64,000 nucleotides of DNA from NCBI RefSeq assembly GCF_002498315.1, contig NZ_DAGX01000007.1:248001-312000 (forward strand), written 5' to 3'. Below are positions 57,576 to 64,000 of this stretch, in pieces (positions within the stretch are counted from its first letter, which is position 1; each line of letters begins with the position of its first letter). The notes under the pieces were generated by a model, which had not been told where the DNA came from, did not search any database, and saw nothing but the letters and a program-made list of their open reading frames with translations. A program made the position numbers and the translations under genes. The DNA is from Methanofollis sp. UBA420. Its GTDB lineage: Archaea; Halobacteriota; Methanomicrobia; Methanomicrobiales; Methanofollaceae.

Positions 57576-58319
57576 ATGAAAGCAAATGTCAGATCAATCG
57601 ACGGTTCCGTCGTCCGTGAAATCGAACTCCCGTCTGTCTTCGACGAATATTACCGGCCCGACCTCATCAAGAGGGCCGTGCTCTCTATCCAGAGCAAGCG
57701 GTTCCAGCCCCATGGCACCGACCCGCTTGCCGGCATCAGGAGTTCCGCGGTCGGCTGGGGATCAGGACGCGGCGTATCGCATGTGCCCCGTCTCAAGAAC
57801 GGTTCGAGAGCAGCAAAGGTCCCGCAGGCCAAGGGTGGCCGTGCAGCACACCCGCCAGTCGTCGCGAAGATCCTCGCGCTGAAGATCAACAAGCAGGAGA
57901 AGTGGATGGCCCTGCGGTCGGCAATCGCCGCAACCGCGATCTCCGACCTCGTTGAGATGCGTGGTCACCTCTTTGACGGTGAAGCCCCGTTCGTCGTGGA
58001 TGAGAGTTTCGAGGCAATCGAAAAGACTGCCGACGTCATCAAAGCCCTCTCCGTGCTCGGAGTCTACGCCGATGTCGAGCGTGCAAAGGACAGCAAGAAG
58101 GTCCGTGCAGGCCGCGGCAAGACGCGTGGCCGCCGGTACAAGAGCCGCAAGAGTGTCCTGATCGTCACCGGTGACGAACCCCTGCGTGCAGCGCAGAACC
58201 TTGCCGGTGTTGAAGCCGTCAGCATCTACGACCTCGACGTCGAAATGCTCGCGCCGGGTACCCATGCCGGTCGCCTGACCATCTGGTCCGAAAGCGCTCT
58301 CAAGAGGATGGAGGACTAA
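57576..58319 (+). CDS. rpl4: 50S ribosomal protein L4 (uL4)
   Basis: The 247-residue product shows the long L4 loop GWGSGRGVSHVPRLKNGSRAAKVPQAKGGRAAHPP, here cited only by its positions 60-95, and a C-terminal globular part. The ATG at 57576 gives the normal archaeal N-terminus (MKANVRSIDG); an ATG 12 codons upstream is inside the L3 gene. L4 lines the peptide exit tunnel. Confidence 0.97.
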   Translation: MKANVRSIDGSVVREIELPSVFDEYYRPDLIKRAVLSIQSKRFQPHGTDPLAGIRSSAVGWGSGRGVSHVPRLKNGSRAAKVPQAKGGRAAHPPVVAKILALKINKQEKWMALRSAIAATAISDLVEMRGHLFDGEAPFVVDESFEAIEKTADVIKALSVLGVYADVERAKDSKKVRAGRGKTRGRRYKSRKSVLIVTGDEPLRAAQNLAGVEAVSIYDLDVEMLAPGTHAGRLTIWSESALKRMED

Positions 58320-58321
58320 AT

Positions 58322-58570
58322 ATGGTGCTCAGAAATCCGTATGTTACGGAAAAGGCGATGATGATGCTCGAGAACGAGAACAAGATCCAGGTTCTCGTGC
58401 ACAACAACGCCTCCAAGGACGATATCAGGCGCGCCATAGAGAAGACCTTCGACCAGAAGGTTGCCTCTGTGCGGACCGTCATGACGATGAAGGGCCAGAA
58501 GAAGGCTATCGTCGGATTTGAGAGTGAAAAGGCCGCCGAGGAGATCCTCAGCCGGCTCGGCGTCATGTAA
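58322..58570 (+). CDS. rpl23: 50S ribosomal protein L23 (uL23)
   Basis: The 82-residue product has the archaeal L23 pattern VLRNPYVTEKAMMMLE and the C-terminal KKAIVGFESEKAAEEI. It sits at the exit of the peptide tunnel and binds SRP and chaperones. It begins 2 bases after L4. Confidence 0.97.
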   Translation: MVLRNPYVTEKAMMMLENENKIQVLVHNNASKDDIRRAIEKTFDQKVASVRTVMTMKGQKKAIVGFESEKAAEEILSRLGVM

Positions 58571-58580
58571 GGTGGTGGAG

Positions 58581-59297
58581 ATGGGACATAGAATTATCCA
58601 GCAGAACCGCGGTCGCGGAGGCCCAACCTACCGGGCACCGTCTCACAAGTACAAGGCCGAGCTGAAGCACGCGTGCGGGTGCACCGAGAACGTGAACGGA
58701 CGGATCCTCGACATCGAGCACGACCCGGCACGTCACGCCCCGATCGCCCTCGTCGAACTCGCTGAAGGGAAGAAGATGTACATGCTCGTTACCGAGGGCA
58801 TGGGTATCGGCGACGAGGTCGCATGGGGTGCCGAAGCCAAGATCCAGAACGGCAACACCCTCTCCCTGAGAGACATCCCGATCGGTGCCTTCGTCTGTAA
58901 TATCGAAGCCCGGCCGAGCGACGGCGGCAAGTTCGTCCGTGCGAGCGGTGTCCAGGCAATGCTCGCGGCAAAGTCCGGCGGCAGGGTCGCCGTGCAGATG
59001 CCGAGCGGCAAGCAGAAGTGGTTTAACGAACTGTGCATGGCCACTATCGGCATCGTTGCCGGCGGCGGCCGCAGCGAGAAGCCCTTCGTCAAGGCCGGTA
59101 ACAAATATCATAAGATGAAGTCGCAGGCCCAGAAGTGGCCCAGGTCGTCCGGCCTGAAGATGAACGTCATCGACCACCCGTTTGGTGGCGGTGGTCACCA
59201 GCACTGTGGCAGACCAAAGACGGTTGCTCGCGGCACATCTCCGGGACGCAAGGTCGGAAGTATCGCTGCCCGCAGGACTGGCAGGACAAAGAAGTGA
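58581..59297 (+). CDS. rpl2: 50S ribosomal protein L2 (uL2)
   Basis: The 238-residue product begins MGHRIIQQNRGRGGPTYRAP and ends with the conserved HPFGGGGHQHCGRPKT and basic tail. The conserved His of the HPFGGG motif lies near the peptidyl-transferase centre. The frame is open upstream into L23, but ATG 58581 follows GGTGGAG and gives the family start. Confidence 0.97.
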   Translation: MGHRIIQQNRGRGGPTYRAPSHKYKAELKHACGCTENVNGRILDIEHDPARHAPIALVELAEGKKMYMLVTEGMGIGDEVAWGAEAKIQNGNTLSLRDIPIGAFVCNIEARPSDGGKFVRASGVQAMLAAKSGGRVAVQMPSGKQKWFNELCMATIGIVAGGGRSEKPFVKAGNKYHKMKSQAQKWPRSSGLKMNVIDHPFGGGGHQHCGRPKTVARGTSPGRKVGSIAARRTGRTKK

Positions 59298-59306
59298 GGG
59301 GATTGA

Positions 59307-59720
59307 ATGGCAAAGAAAACGCAGAAGCGGCTGCCAAGACGGCGTGAGGAATTCACCTACCGGGGCTACACGATCGAGCAGCTCCAGCAGATGGGAACAA
59401 GCGAGCTTGTCCCCCTCATGCCGGCCAGGGCACGCCGGAAGGTTAACCGCGGGCTTGCACGGGACCATGAGGGCCTCCTTGCGAAGGTGCGGGCAGGCGA
59501 CGAGGGTATCCGCACGCACCTGCGCGACATGATCATCATGCCCGAGATGATCGGAAAGACGATTGAGATCCACAACGGCAAGGAATTTGTCGCCGTCGAA
59601 CTCCAGCCAGAGTCGGTATTCCACTACCTCGGTGAGTTCTCGCTCACCAGAAGGAGAGTATCCCACGGCACGGCCGGTATCGGTGCGACCAGGTCCTCCA
59701 AGTACGTACCCCTGAAGTGA
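59307..59720 (+). CDS. rps19: 30S ribosomal protein S19 (uS19)
   Basis: The 137-residue archaeal S19 has PLMPARARRKVNRGL near the middle and the C-terminal core MIGKTIEIHNGKEFVAVELQPE followed by YLGEFSLTRRRVSHGTAGIGATRSS. It lies in the 30S head. It begins 9 bases after L2. Confidence 0.97.
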   Translation: MAKKTQKRLPRRREEFTYRGYTIEQLQQMGTSELVPLMPARARRKVNRGLARDHEGLLAKVRAGDEGIRTHLRDMIIMPEMIGKTIEIHNGKEFVAVELQPESVFHYLGEFSLTRRRVSHGTAGIGATRSSKYVPLK

Positions 59721-59725
59721 TGGCA

Positions 59726-60187
59726 ATGGCACGAATCGGATATTCAATGCAGATCGAGGGTGAAAACCTCGCCCGCTCCAAAGCGAACGAGGTTTCCGTC
59801 TCTCCGAAGCACTCCATTGAGATTGCCCACTTTATCAGGGGCATGAAGGCGGATGCGGCCCTCGAGTACCTCGAGGCCGTCGTCGCGAAGAAGAAGGCGA
59901 TCCCGTTCAAGCGCTTCAACATGGACGTGGCGCACAAGAAGGGTCTTGTCGGCTGGGACGCCGGCCGGTACCCGGTCAAGGCAGCCGGCGAGTTCATCAC
60001 CCTGATCAAGGCGGCACAGAAGAACGGCGAGTATGCCGGGCTTGACGCCAGAAAACTCGTCATCATCCATGCCATGGCCAACCGCGGCCGTAGCACGCGC
60101 GGTGTCTTCCCCCGTGCAATGGGCAGGGCAACGCCGAAGATACGCGAGAGCGTCAACATCGAACTGATCCTCAGGGAGGTGGAGTAA
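59726..60187 (+). CDS. rpl22: 50S ribosomal protein L22 (uL22)
   Basis: The 153-residue product matches archaeal L22: KANEVSVSPKHSIEIAHFIRGM, HKKGLVGWDAGRYPVKAA and NRGRSTRGVFPRAMGRA. Three starts are in frame at 59717 (GTG), 59720 and 59726 (ATG). The last gives the usual MARIGYS N-terminus and was chosen. L22 reaches into the exit tunnel. Confidence 0.95.
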   Translation: MARIGYSMQIEGENLARSKANEVSVSPKHSIEIAHFIRGMKADAALEYLEAVVAKKKAIPFKRFNMDVAHKKGLVGWDAGRYPVKAAGEFITLIKAAQKNGEYAGLDARKLVIIHAMANRGRSTRGVFPRAMGRATPKIRESVNIELILREVE

Positions 60188-60188
60188 G

Positions 60189-60905
60189 ATGGCAATTGAG
60201 CGGAAATTCGTCAGTGAAGGTGTCACCAGGGCCCGTATCGAGCAGTTCCTCGCCCGAGAACTGAAGCGCGCCGGCTACGGCGGCATGGACATCGTCCGCA
60301 CCCCTCTCGGCACGCAGATCACCATCTTCGCCGAGAAGCCGGGTATCGTCATCGGCAAGGGCGGCAAGCTGGTACGCCAGCTCACCCAGGACCTTGCCAC
60401 CAACTTCAACATTGAGTCCCCGCAGGTCGAAGTCCAGCAGGTGGCAAACCCGAGCCTGAACGCTCAGATCATGGCCGAACGCCTTGCCACCGCCCTTGAG
60501 CGTGGCTGGTACTTCAGGAAGGCCGGGCAGAGCACCATCCGCCGGATCATGGATTCCGGTGCACTTGGTTGCGAGGTCATCCTCGCCGGCAAGCTGACCG
60601 GTGCTCGTTCCCGTGTCCAGAAGTTTATTCAGGGCTACATCAAGCACTGCGGTGAACCCTCAGAAACGATCGTCGAGAAGGGCTACGCCGTTGCGATCAA
60701 GAAACTTGGCATCATCGGTGTCCGGGTCATGATCGTTCCGGGCGACGCCAAGCTCCCCGACAGTTTCGAAGTCCTTGAGCCGAAGGTCGTTCCGAAGGCC
60801 GCGGCAGAAGAGGTCGAAGCACTCGCCGATCTCGGCGACGACGTCGATGCAGAACTTGCTGAGTTCCCCGAGGCTCCTGAAGCCGAATTTAAGGAGGAAC
60901 AGTAA
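60189..60905 (+). CDS. rps3: 30S ribosomal protein S3 (uS3)
   Basis: The 238-residue product has the KH-domain GIVIGKGGKLVRQLTQDLA near residues 53-72 and the conserved core GARSRVQKFIQGYIKHCGEP. The acidic C-terminal tail (about 210-238) is a halophile- or methanogen-type extension. S3 helps mRNA entry. It overlaps L29 by one base. Confidence 0.97.
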   Translation: MAIERKFVSEGVTRARIEQFLARELKRAGYGGMDIVRTPLGTQITIFAEKPGIVIGKGGKLVRQLTQDLATNFNIESPQVEVQQVANPSLNAQIMAERLATALERGWYFRKAGQSTIRRIMDSGALGCEVILAGKLTGARSRVQKFIQGYIKHCGEPSETIVEKGYAVAIKKLGIIGVRVMIVPGDAKLPDSFEVLEPKVVPKAAAEEVEALADLGDDVDAELAEFPEAPEAEFKEEQ

Positions 60906-61117
60906 TGGCGATCTTCCGGGCACATGAGGTCCACCAGCTCTCCGACGTGGAGCTGGCCGAGCAGCTCTCAAAGCTGCAGCTCGATCTGATGCAGGGCCGC
61001 GGCAAGGTCAGTGCGGGCGGCGCCCCGGAAAACCCGGGGCACATCCGCGAGGTGCGGCGGACCATCGCCCGCATCCAGACCGAGCAGAACGCACGGGGGG
61101 CCGGTAAACAGGCATGA
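60905..61117 (+). CDS. rpl29: 50S ribosomal protein L29 (uL29)
   Basis: The 70-residue helical product (MAIFRAHEVHQLSDVELAEQ, VRRTIARIQTEQNARG) is a typical archaeal L29 located by the tunnel exit. It overlaps the next gene, rnp1, by 4 bases. The SUI1/eIF1 gene often found here in other archaea is absent. Confidence 0.95.
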   Translation: MAIFRAHEVHQLSDVELAEQLSKLQLDLMQGRGKVSAGGAPENPGHIREVRRTIARIQTEQNARGAGKQA

Positions 61118-61389
61118 TCACAGCGCAGACCCTCCTCTGGCACGAACTGATCGGGCTTGCAGTCTCTGTGGTGAAGGCCGGGAACCCCGCATATGTAGGG
61201 ATCTCCGGCCCGATTATGGATGAGACTCGCAATATGCTGGTGATCCTCACCCCGTCGGGAACCAAAAGGGTGGAGAAGAAAGGCTGTGTCTTTCTCTTCA
61301 CCCTCCCCGGGGGAGTTCGCGCCGAAGTGGACGGGTCTGCCCTTGTGGCACGACCTGAAAAACGGATCAGCATGCGCAACAAGAGATAG
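61114..61389 (+). CDS. rnp1: Ribonuclease P protein component 1 (Rpp29/Pop4 homologue)
   Basis: The 91-residue product has the Sm-like Rpp29 fold: HELIGLAVSVVKAGNPAYVGISG, DETRNMLVILTPSGTKRVEKKG and FLFTLPGGVRAEVDGSALVARPEKRI. It is the Rpp29 subunit of archaeal RNase P, which trims tRNA 5' ends with a catalytic RNA not recognised in this window. Encoding between L29 and S17 is the classic archaeal position. Confidence 0.95.
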   Translation: MITAQTLLWHELIGLAVSVVKAGNPAYVGISGPIMDETRNMLVILTPSGTKRVEKKGCVFLFTLPGGVRAEVDGSALVARPEKRISMRNKR

Positions 61390-61399
61390 AGGATAGAGA

Positions 61400-61720
61400 A
61401 TGGCGAGAGATATTGGGTTAAACGTCCCTGTTCCTGAGAAGGAATGCAGCGACGTAAATTGTCCGTTTCACGGCACCCTGCCGGTGCACGGCCAGGTGAT
61501 CACCGGCAAGGTCGTGAGCGACCGTATGAATGGGACGGTGGTCGTCGGACGTGAGTACCTCCACTATGTGCGGAAGTACAACCGTTACGAGAAGAGGTCC
61601 TCCAAGTACCACGCCCACCTGCCCCCGTGCCTCACCCTTGCGGTGGGCGATACGGTAAAGATCGCCGAGTGCAGGCCCCTTTCCAAGACAACCAACTTCG
61701 TCGTGGTCGAGGTGATCTGA
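61400..61720 (+). CDS. rps17: 30S ribosomal protein S17 (uS17)
   Basis: The 106-residue product has the OB-fold S17 core GQVITGKVVSDRMNGTVVVGREYLHYVRKYNRYEKRSSK, given here as residues 32-70, and DTVKIAECRPLSKTTNFVVVE at the end. Archaeal S17 carries the extra CSDVNCPFHG segment near the N-terminus. Confidence 0.96.
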   Translation: MARDIGLNVPVPEKECSDVNCPFHGTLPVHGQVITGKVVSDRMNGTVVVGREYLHYVRKYNRYEKRSSKYHAHLPPCLTLAVGDTVKIAECRPLSKTTNFVVVEVI

Positions 61721-61721
61721 G

Positions 61722-62120
61722 ATGAAGGCCAAGTTGTCCAAGATCCCGCGCTCGGTCGCAACCGGAACCAAGCTCGTCTGTGCCGACAACACCGGTGCAC
61801 GCGTCGTCGAGATCGTCTCGGTCGATGGCTACCACGGTGTTCGGAGGAGACAGCCGAAGCTCGGTGTCGGCGATGTGGCGACTGTTTCAGTCAAGAAGGG
61901 CACGCCCGACATGCGGCGCAAGCTCCTCAAGGCAGTCGTCATCAGACAGAGAAAGGAGATACGCCGGCCAAGTGGCCTGCGTGTTGGATTTGATGACAAT
62001 GCCGTCGTGATCGTCGACGAACGCGGCGAACCGAAGGGCACCGATATCAAGGGTCCGGTCGCCCGTGAGGTCGCCGAGCGTTTCCCGAAGATCGGCTCGA
62101 CGGCAACGATCATCGTGTGA
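61722..62120 (+). CDS. rpl14: 50S ribosomal protein L14 (uL14)
   Basis: The 132-residue product has VCADNTGARVVEIVSV near the N-terminus, the central DVATVSVKKGTPDMR and the C-terminal KGTDIKGPVAREVAER. It sits at the subunit interface. It begins 1 base after S17. Confidence 0.97.
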   Translation: MKAKLSKIPRSVATGTKLVCADNTGARVVEIVSVDGYHGVRRRQPKLGVGDVATVSVKKGTPDMRRKLLKAVVIRQRKEIRRPSGLRVGFDDNAVVIVDERGEPKGTDIKGPVAREVAERFPKIGSTATIIV

Positions 62121-62131
62121 GGTGTTGTGTA

Positions 62132-62497
62132 ATGGTACGGATTGCAAGTAAGCAGCCCAGGAAGCAGCGCAAGGCGCGCTACAACGCACCCTCACACCAG
62201 ATGAGCATGTTCCTCTCGGCACCCCTTGCGAAGGAACTGCGTGAGGTGTACAAGAAGCGCACCGTCCGCGTCGTCACCGGTGACACCGTGAAGGTGCTCC
62301 GCGGCGACCACGCGGGGACCGAAGGTGTCGTTGACAGCGTGCACGCGAAGACTGGAGCCCTCCAGGTCCATGGCGTGACGGTCACCAAGACCGATGGGAC
62401 CGAAGTCCCGCGGCCGGTGAACGCCTCGAATGTCATGGTGACAAAGCTGAACACCAAAGACCCGCGCCGGGTGGCGAAGCTGGAGGAGAGGAAGTAA
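62132..62497 (+). CDS. rpl24: 50S ribosomal protein L24 (uL24)
   Basis: The 121-residue product begins MVRIASKQPRKQRKARYNAP and has the KOW motif TVRVVTGDTVKVLRGDHAGTEG. The ATG at 62132 matches the archaeal N-terminus; an upstream in-frame ATG overlaps the L14 end and was not used. It is an assembly initiator of the large subunit. Confidence 0.95.
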   Translation: MVRIASKQPRKQRKARYNAPSHQMSMFLSAPLAKELREVYKKRTVRVVTGDTVKVLRGDHAGTEGVVDSVHAKTGALQVHGVTVTKTDGTEVPRPVNASNVMVTKLNTKDPRRVAKLEERK

Positions 62498-63220
62498 ATG
62501 TCATATCACCTGAAGAGACTGACAGCGCCGACGTCCTGGCAGATCGCAAAGAAAGAGGAGACGTTCATCACCAAGACCTGTCCGGGCCCGCACCGTTCCG
62601 GTGCTCTCCCGGTCGCCGTCTGGCTCCGTGACAAGATGGGGCTTGCCGGCAACATGAAAGAGGTCAAGCGGATCCTCGGCCAGCGCCAGATCATCGTCAA
62701 CGGCAAGGCAGTCACCAACCCGAAGATCGGCCTCGGGATCTTTGATATCATCTCCATCCCGAAGATGGACAAGCACTACCGGATCCTGATGAACAAGGCC
62801 GGCCGCCTGGTCTCGATCGAGATCGACGCCGAAGCCGCAAAGACCCGGCTCTGCAAGATCGCGGACAAGACCACCGTCAAGGGTGGAAAGGTCCAGCTGA
62901 ACCTCCTGTACGGTGCAAATGTCCTTGCCGACAACACCTACAAGCCGAAGGACTCGATCGTCCTCACCCTCGAGGGCGAAGAGCGCTTCACGATCGTCGA
63001 CCACTACCCCTTCGCCGTCGGCAACATGGCGATGGTCATCGGCGGTCAGCACTCCGGCAGGATCGGCAAGATCACCGAGATCCGGGTCTCCCCGGGCAGC
63101 ACGCCGAACCGCATCGCCCTTGAGGACGAGAATGCGGTTGCATTCGAGACGATCGAAGAGAACGTCTTCATGATCGGTCGCGAGACCTCTGCAGTTGCTG
63201 AATGGGGGATTGAGGCCTGA
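62498..63220 (+). CDS. rps4e: 30S ribosomal protein S4e (eS4)
   Basis: The 240-residue product has the archaeal/eukaryotic S4e order: an N-terminal S4-like RNA-binding domain (HLKRLTAPTSWQIAKKEETFI, KEVKRILGQRQIIVNGKAV) and a C-terminal KOW-like part (GNMAMVIGGQHSGRIGKITEI). It has no bacterial counterpart, confirming archaeal origin. It begins directly after L24 and overlaps L5 by one base. Confidence 0.97.
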   Translation: MSYHLKRLTAPTSWQIAKKEETFITKTCPGPHRSGALPVAVWLRDKMGLAGNMKEVKRILGQRQIIVNGKAVTNPKIGLGIFDIISIPKMDKHYRILMNKAGRLVSIEIDAEAAKTRLCKIADKTTVKGGKVQLNLLYGANVLADNTYKPKDSIVLTLEGEERFTIVDHYPFAVGNMAMVIGGQHSGRIGKITEIRVSPGSTPNRIALEDENAVAFETIEENVFMIGRETSAVAEWGIEA

Positions 63221-63729
63221 TGACGAACCCGATGCAGGAACTTCACATCGCCAAAGTTGTCGTCCACATGGGCGTCGGCGAAAGTGGTGACCGGCTCGTC
63301 AAGGGCGAGACCATCCTCACGGAGATCACCGGCGGAAAACCGGTCCGCTCCATTGCGAAGATGACCCAGCCGGCTTTCGGAGTCAGGAAGGGCGCACCTA
63401 TCGGTACGAAGGTGACCCTGAGAGGCAAGAAGGCTGTTGACTTCGTCGAGACCGCTTTCGGGATCATCGAGAAGAAGATCGCGGGCCGCGCCTTCGACAA
63501 GGGGGGCAACTTCTCCTTTGGTATCGAAGAGCACACCGATTTCCCGGGTCAGTCCTATGACCCGCAGATCGGCATCTATGGCATGGACGTCAATGTCGTC
63601 CTTGAGAAGCCCGGTGTCCGGATCGCCCGCAGGCGCGTCGCATCGCGTAAGCTCCCCTCAGGCCAGCGTGTCTCCCGTGAAGAGGCGATGACCTTTGTGC
63701 AGGAGCACTACGGAATGGAGGTGCAGTGA
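63220..63729 (+). CDS. rpl5: 50S ribosomal protein L5 (uL5)
   Basis: The 169-residue product has the L5 features VVHMGVGESGDRL, RSIAKMTQPAFGVRKGAPIGTKVTLRG and FSFGIEEHTDFPGQSYDPQIGIYGMDV. L5 contacts 5S rRNA and P-site tRNA. It overlaps S4e and S14 by one base each. Confidence 0.97.
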   Translation: MTNPMQELHIAKVVVHMGVGESGDRLVKGETILTEITGGKPVRSIAKMTQPAFGVRKGAPIGTKVTLRGKKAVDFVETAFGIIEKKIAGRAFDKGGNFSFGIEEHTDFPGQSYDPQIGIYGMDVNVVLEKPGVRIARRRVASRKLPSGQRVSREEAMTFVQEHYGMEVQ

Positions 63730-63887
63730 TGGCAGACGAGGAAAGTAAGAAGAAATTCGGACGCGGCGCAAACAAGTGCCAGATCTGTGGCCGGAAGCAA
63801 GGCCTTGTCAGCAGGTACAACATCATGTTCTGCCGGCAGTGCTTCCGTGAGTGGGCGTCGAAGATGGGCTTTAAGAAGATGAACTGA
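63729..63887 (+). CDS. rps14: 30S ribosomal protein S14, zinc-binding type (uS14)
   Basis: This small gene encodes 52 residues, MADEESKKKFGRGANKCQIC and onward. Its two CxxC pairs (CQIC near 17-20 and CRQC near 35-38) form the zinc site. The ATG shares a base with the L5 stop (TGATG). The C-terminal MGFKKMN is the normal archaeal S14 ending. Confidence 0.95.
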   Translation: MADEESKKKFGRGANKCQICGRKQGLVSRYNIMFCRQCFREWASKMGFKKMN

Positions 63888-63897
63888 GGTGGAAAAA

Positions 63898-64000
63898 ATG
63901 GCACGATTGAATTCGATAGCAGATACGATGAGCGCCATCAAGAACGCCAGTGACGGCGGCAAGTCCTCAGTCATCGTCGAGCCCGCAAGCAAACTCGTCG
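63898..64000 (+). CDS. rps8: 30S ribosomal protein S8 (uS8), 5' part (cut by window edge)
   Basis: Only the first 34 codons are inside the window (MARLNSIADTMSAIKNASDG and on). They match the archaeal S8 N-terminus. GAGGTGG precedes the ATG by about 8 bases. It continues the ribosomal operon past the right edge. Confidence 0.93.
   Translation, partial: MARLNSIADTMSAIKNASDGGKSSVIVEPASKLV

Overview
The window comes from a methanogenic archaeon, most likely a hydrogenotrophic, GC-rich member of the Methanomicrobiales (Methanofollis/Methanoculleus-like). Supporting this are F420-dependent Mtd and Mer, the AtwA plus methanogenesis-marker cluster, a Tfx-type regulator, a PGF-CTERM S-layer protein with a DUF3821-like N-terminus, archaeal aNop5/fibrillarin, TATA-type promoters and archaeal ribosomal operon order. 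The genus is an inference from gene content and style.

Layout. 1-1162 (minus): ribose-1,5-bisphosphate isomerase followed by the start of type III RuBisCO; their partner AMP phosphorylase lies at 38.8 kb. 1217-9356 (plus): a tightly packed methyl-coenzyme M reductase activation cluster (soluble P-type-ATPase-like HAD protein, AtwA, marker proteins 3, 6, 5, 15, 17 and 7, and an AhpD-like protein). 9861-16919: a six-gene glycogen/alpha-glucan cluster with overlapping genes. 17473-25012: accessory genes (DUF1614, ABC-2 exporter, rhodanese, TudS-YbgA, a prenyltransferase remnant, VOC, UPF0316-like, M20 amidohydrolase). 25109-27389: a kinase-less REC-PAS-PAS-GAF protein and a broken MscS channel gene. 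27414-36012: tRNA-Ser, Cbf5/TruB, HemD, a TctA-like permease, a Ca2+/Na+ antiporter, aNop5-fibrillarin, a second DUF1614 protein, a TIM-barrel protein, tRNA-Gln and ThyA. 36331-48330: cell-surface block (S-layer protein, AMP phosphorylase, a repeat-rich anchored protein and two tandem VWA giants). 48354-51788: tRNA-Arg, dUTPase, NrpR and a divergent FtsZ/tubulin-like protein. 52180-55975: mer, a GalT-like gene, mtd and tfx. 56555-64000: the S10/spc ribosomal operon from L3 into S8, preceded by a long hairpin-rich leader.

How it fits together. Mtd and Mer carry out successive F420-dependent steps of CO2 reduction, and the AtwA/Mmp cluster is expected to activate the terminal enzyme MCR. The AMP phosphorylase, R15P isomerase and RuBisCO genes make a complete archaeal nucleoside-monophosphate degradation route to 3-phosphoglycerate. 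Glycogen genes supply carbon storage.

The least explained material is non-coding. A dispersed family of intergenic repeats occurs at six loci and combines a conserved GTGGGGAAGGC core with hairpins whose stems change in sequence but keep pairing. A run of many small perfect hairpins lies in the ~510-nt leader of the ribosomal operon. An inverted repeat flanks the mtd promoter next to tfx. Among proteins, the FtsZ-like protein with a degenerate GTPase loop and a 250-residue tail is the most unusual.
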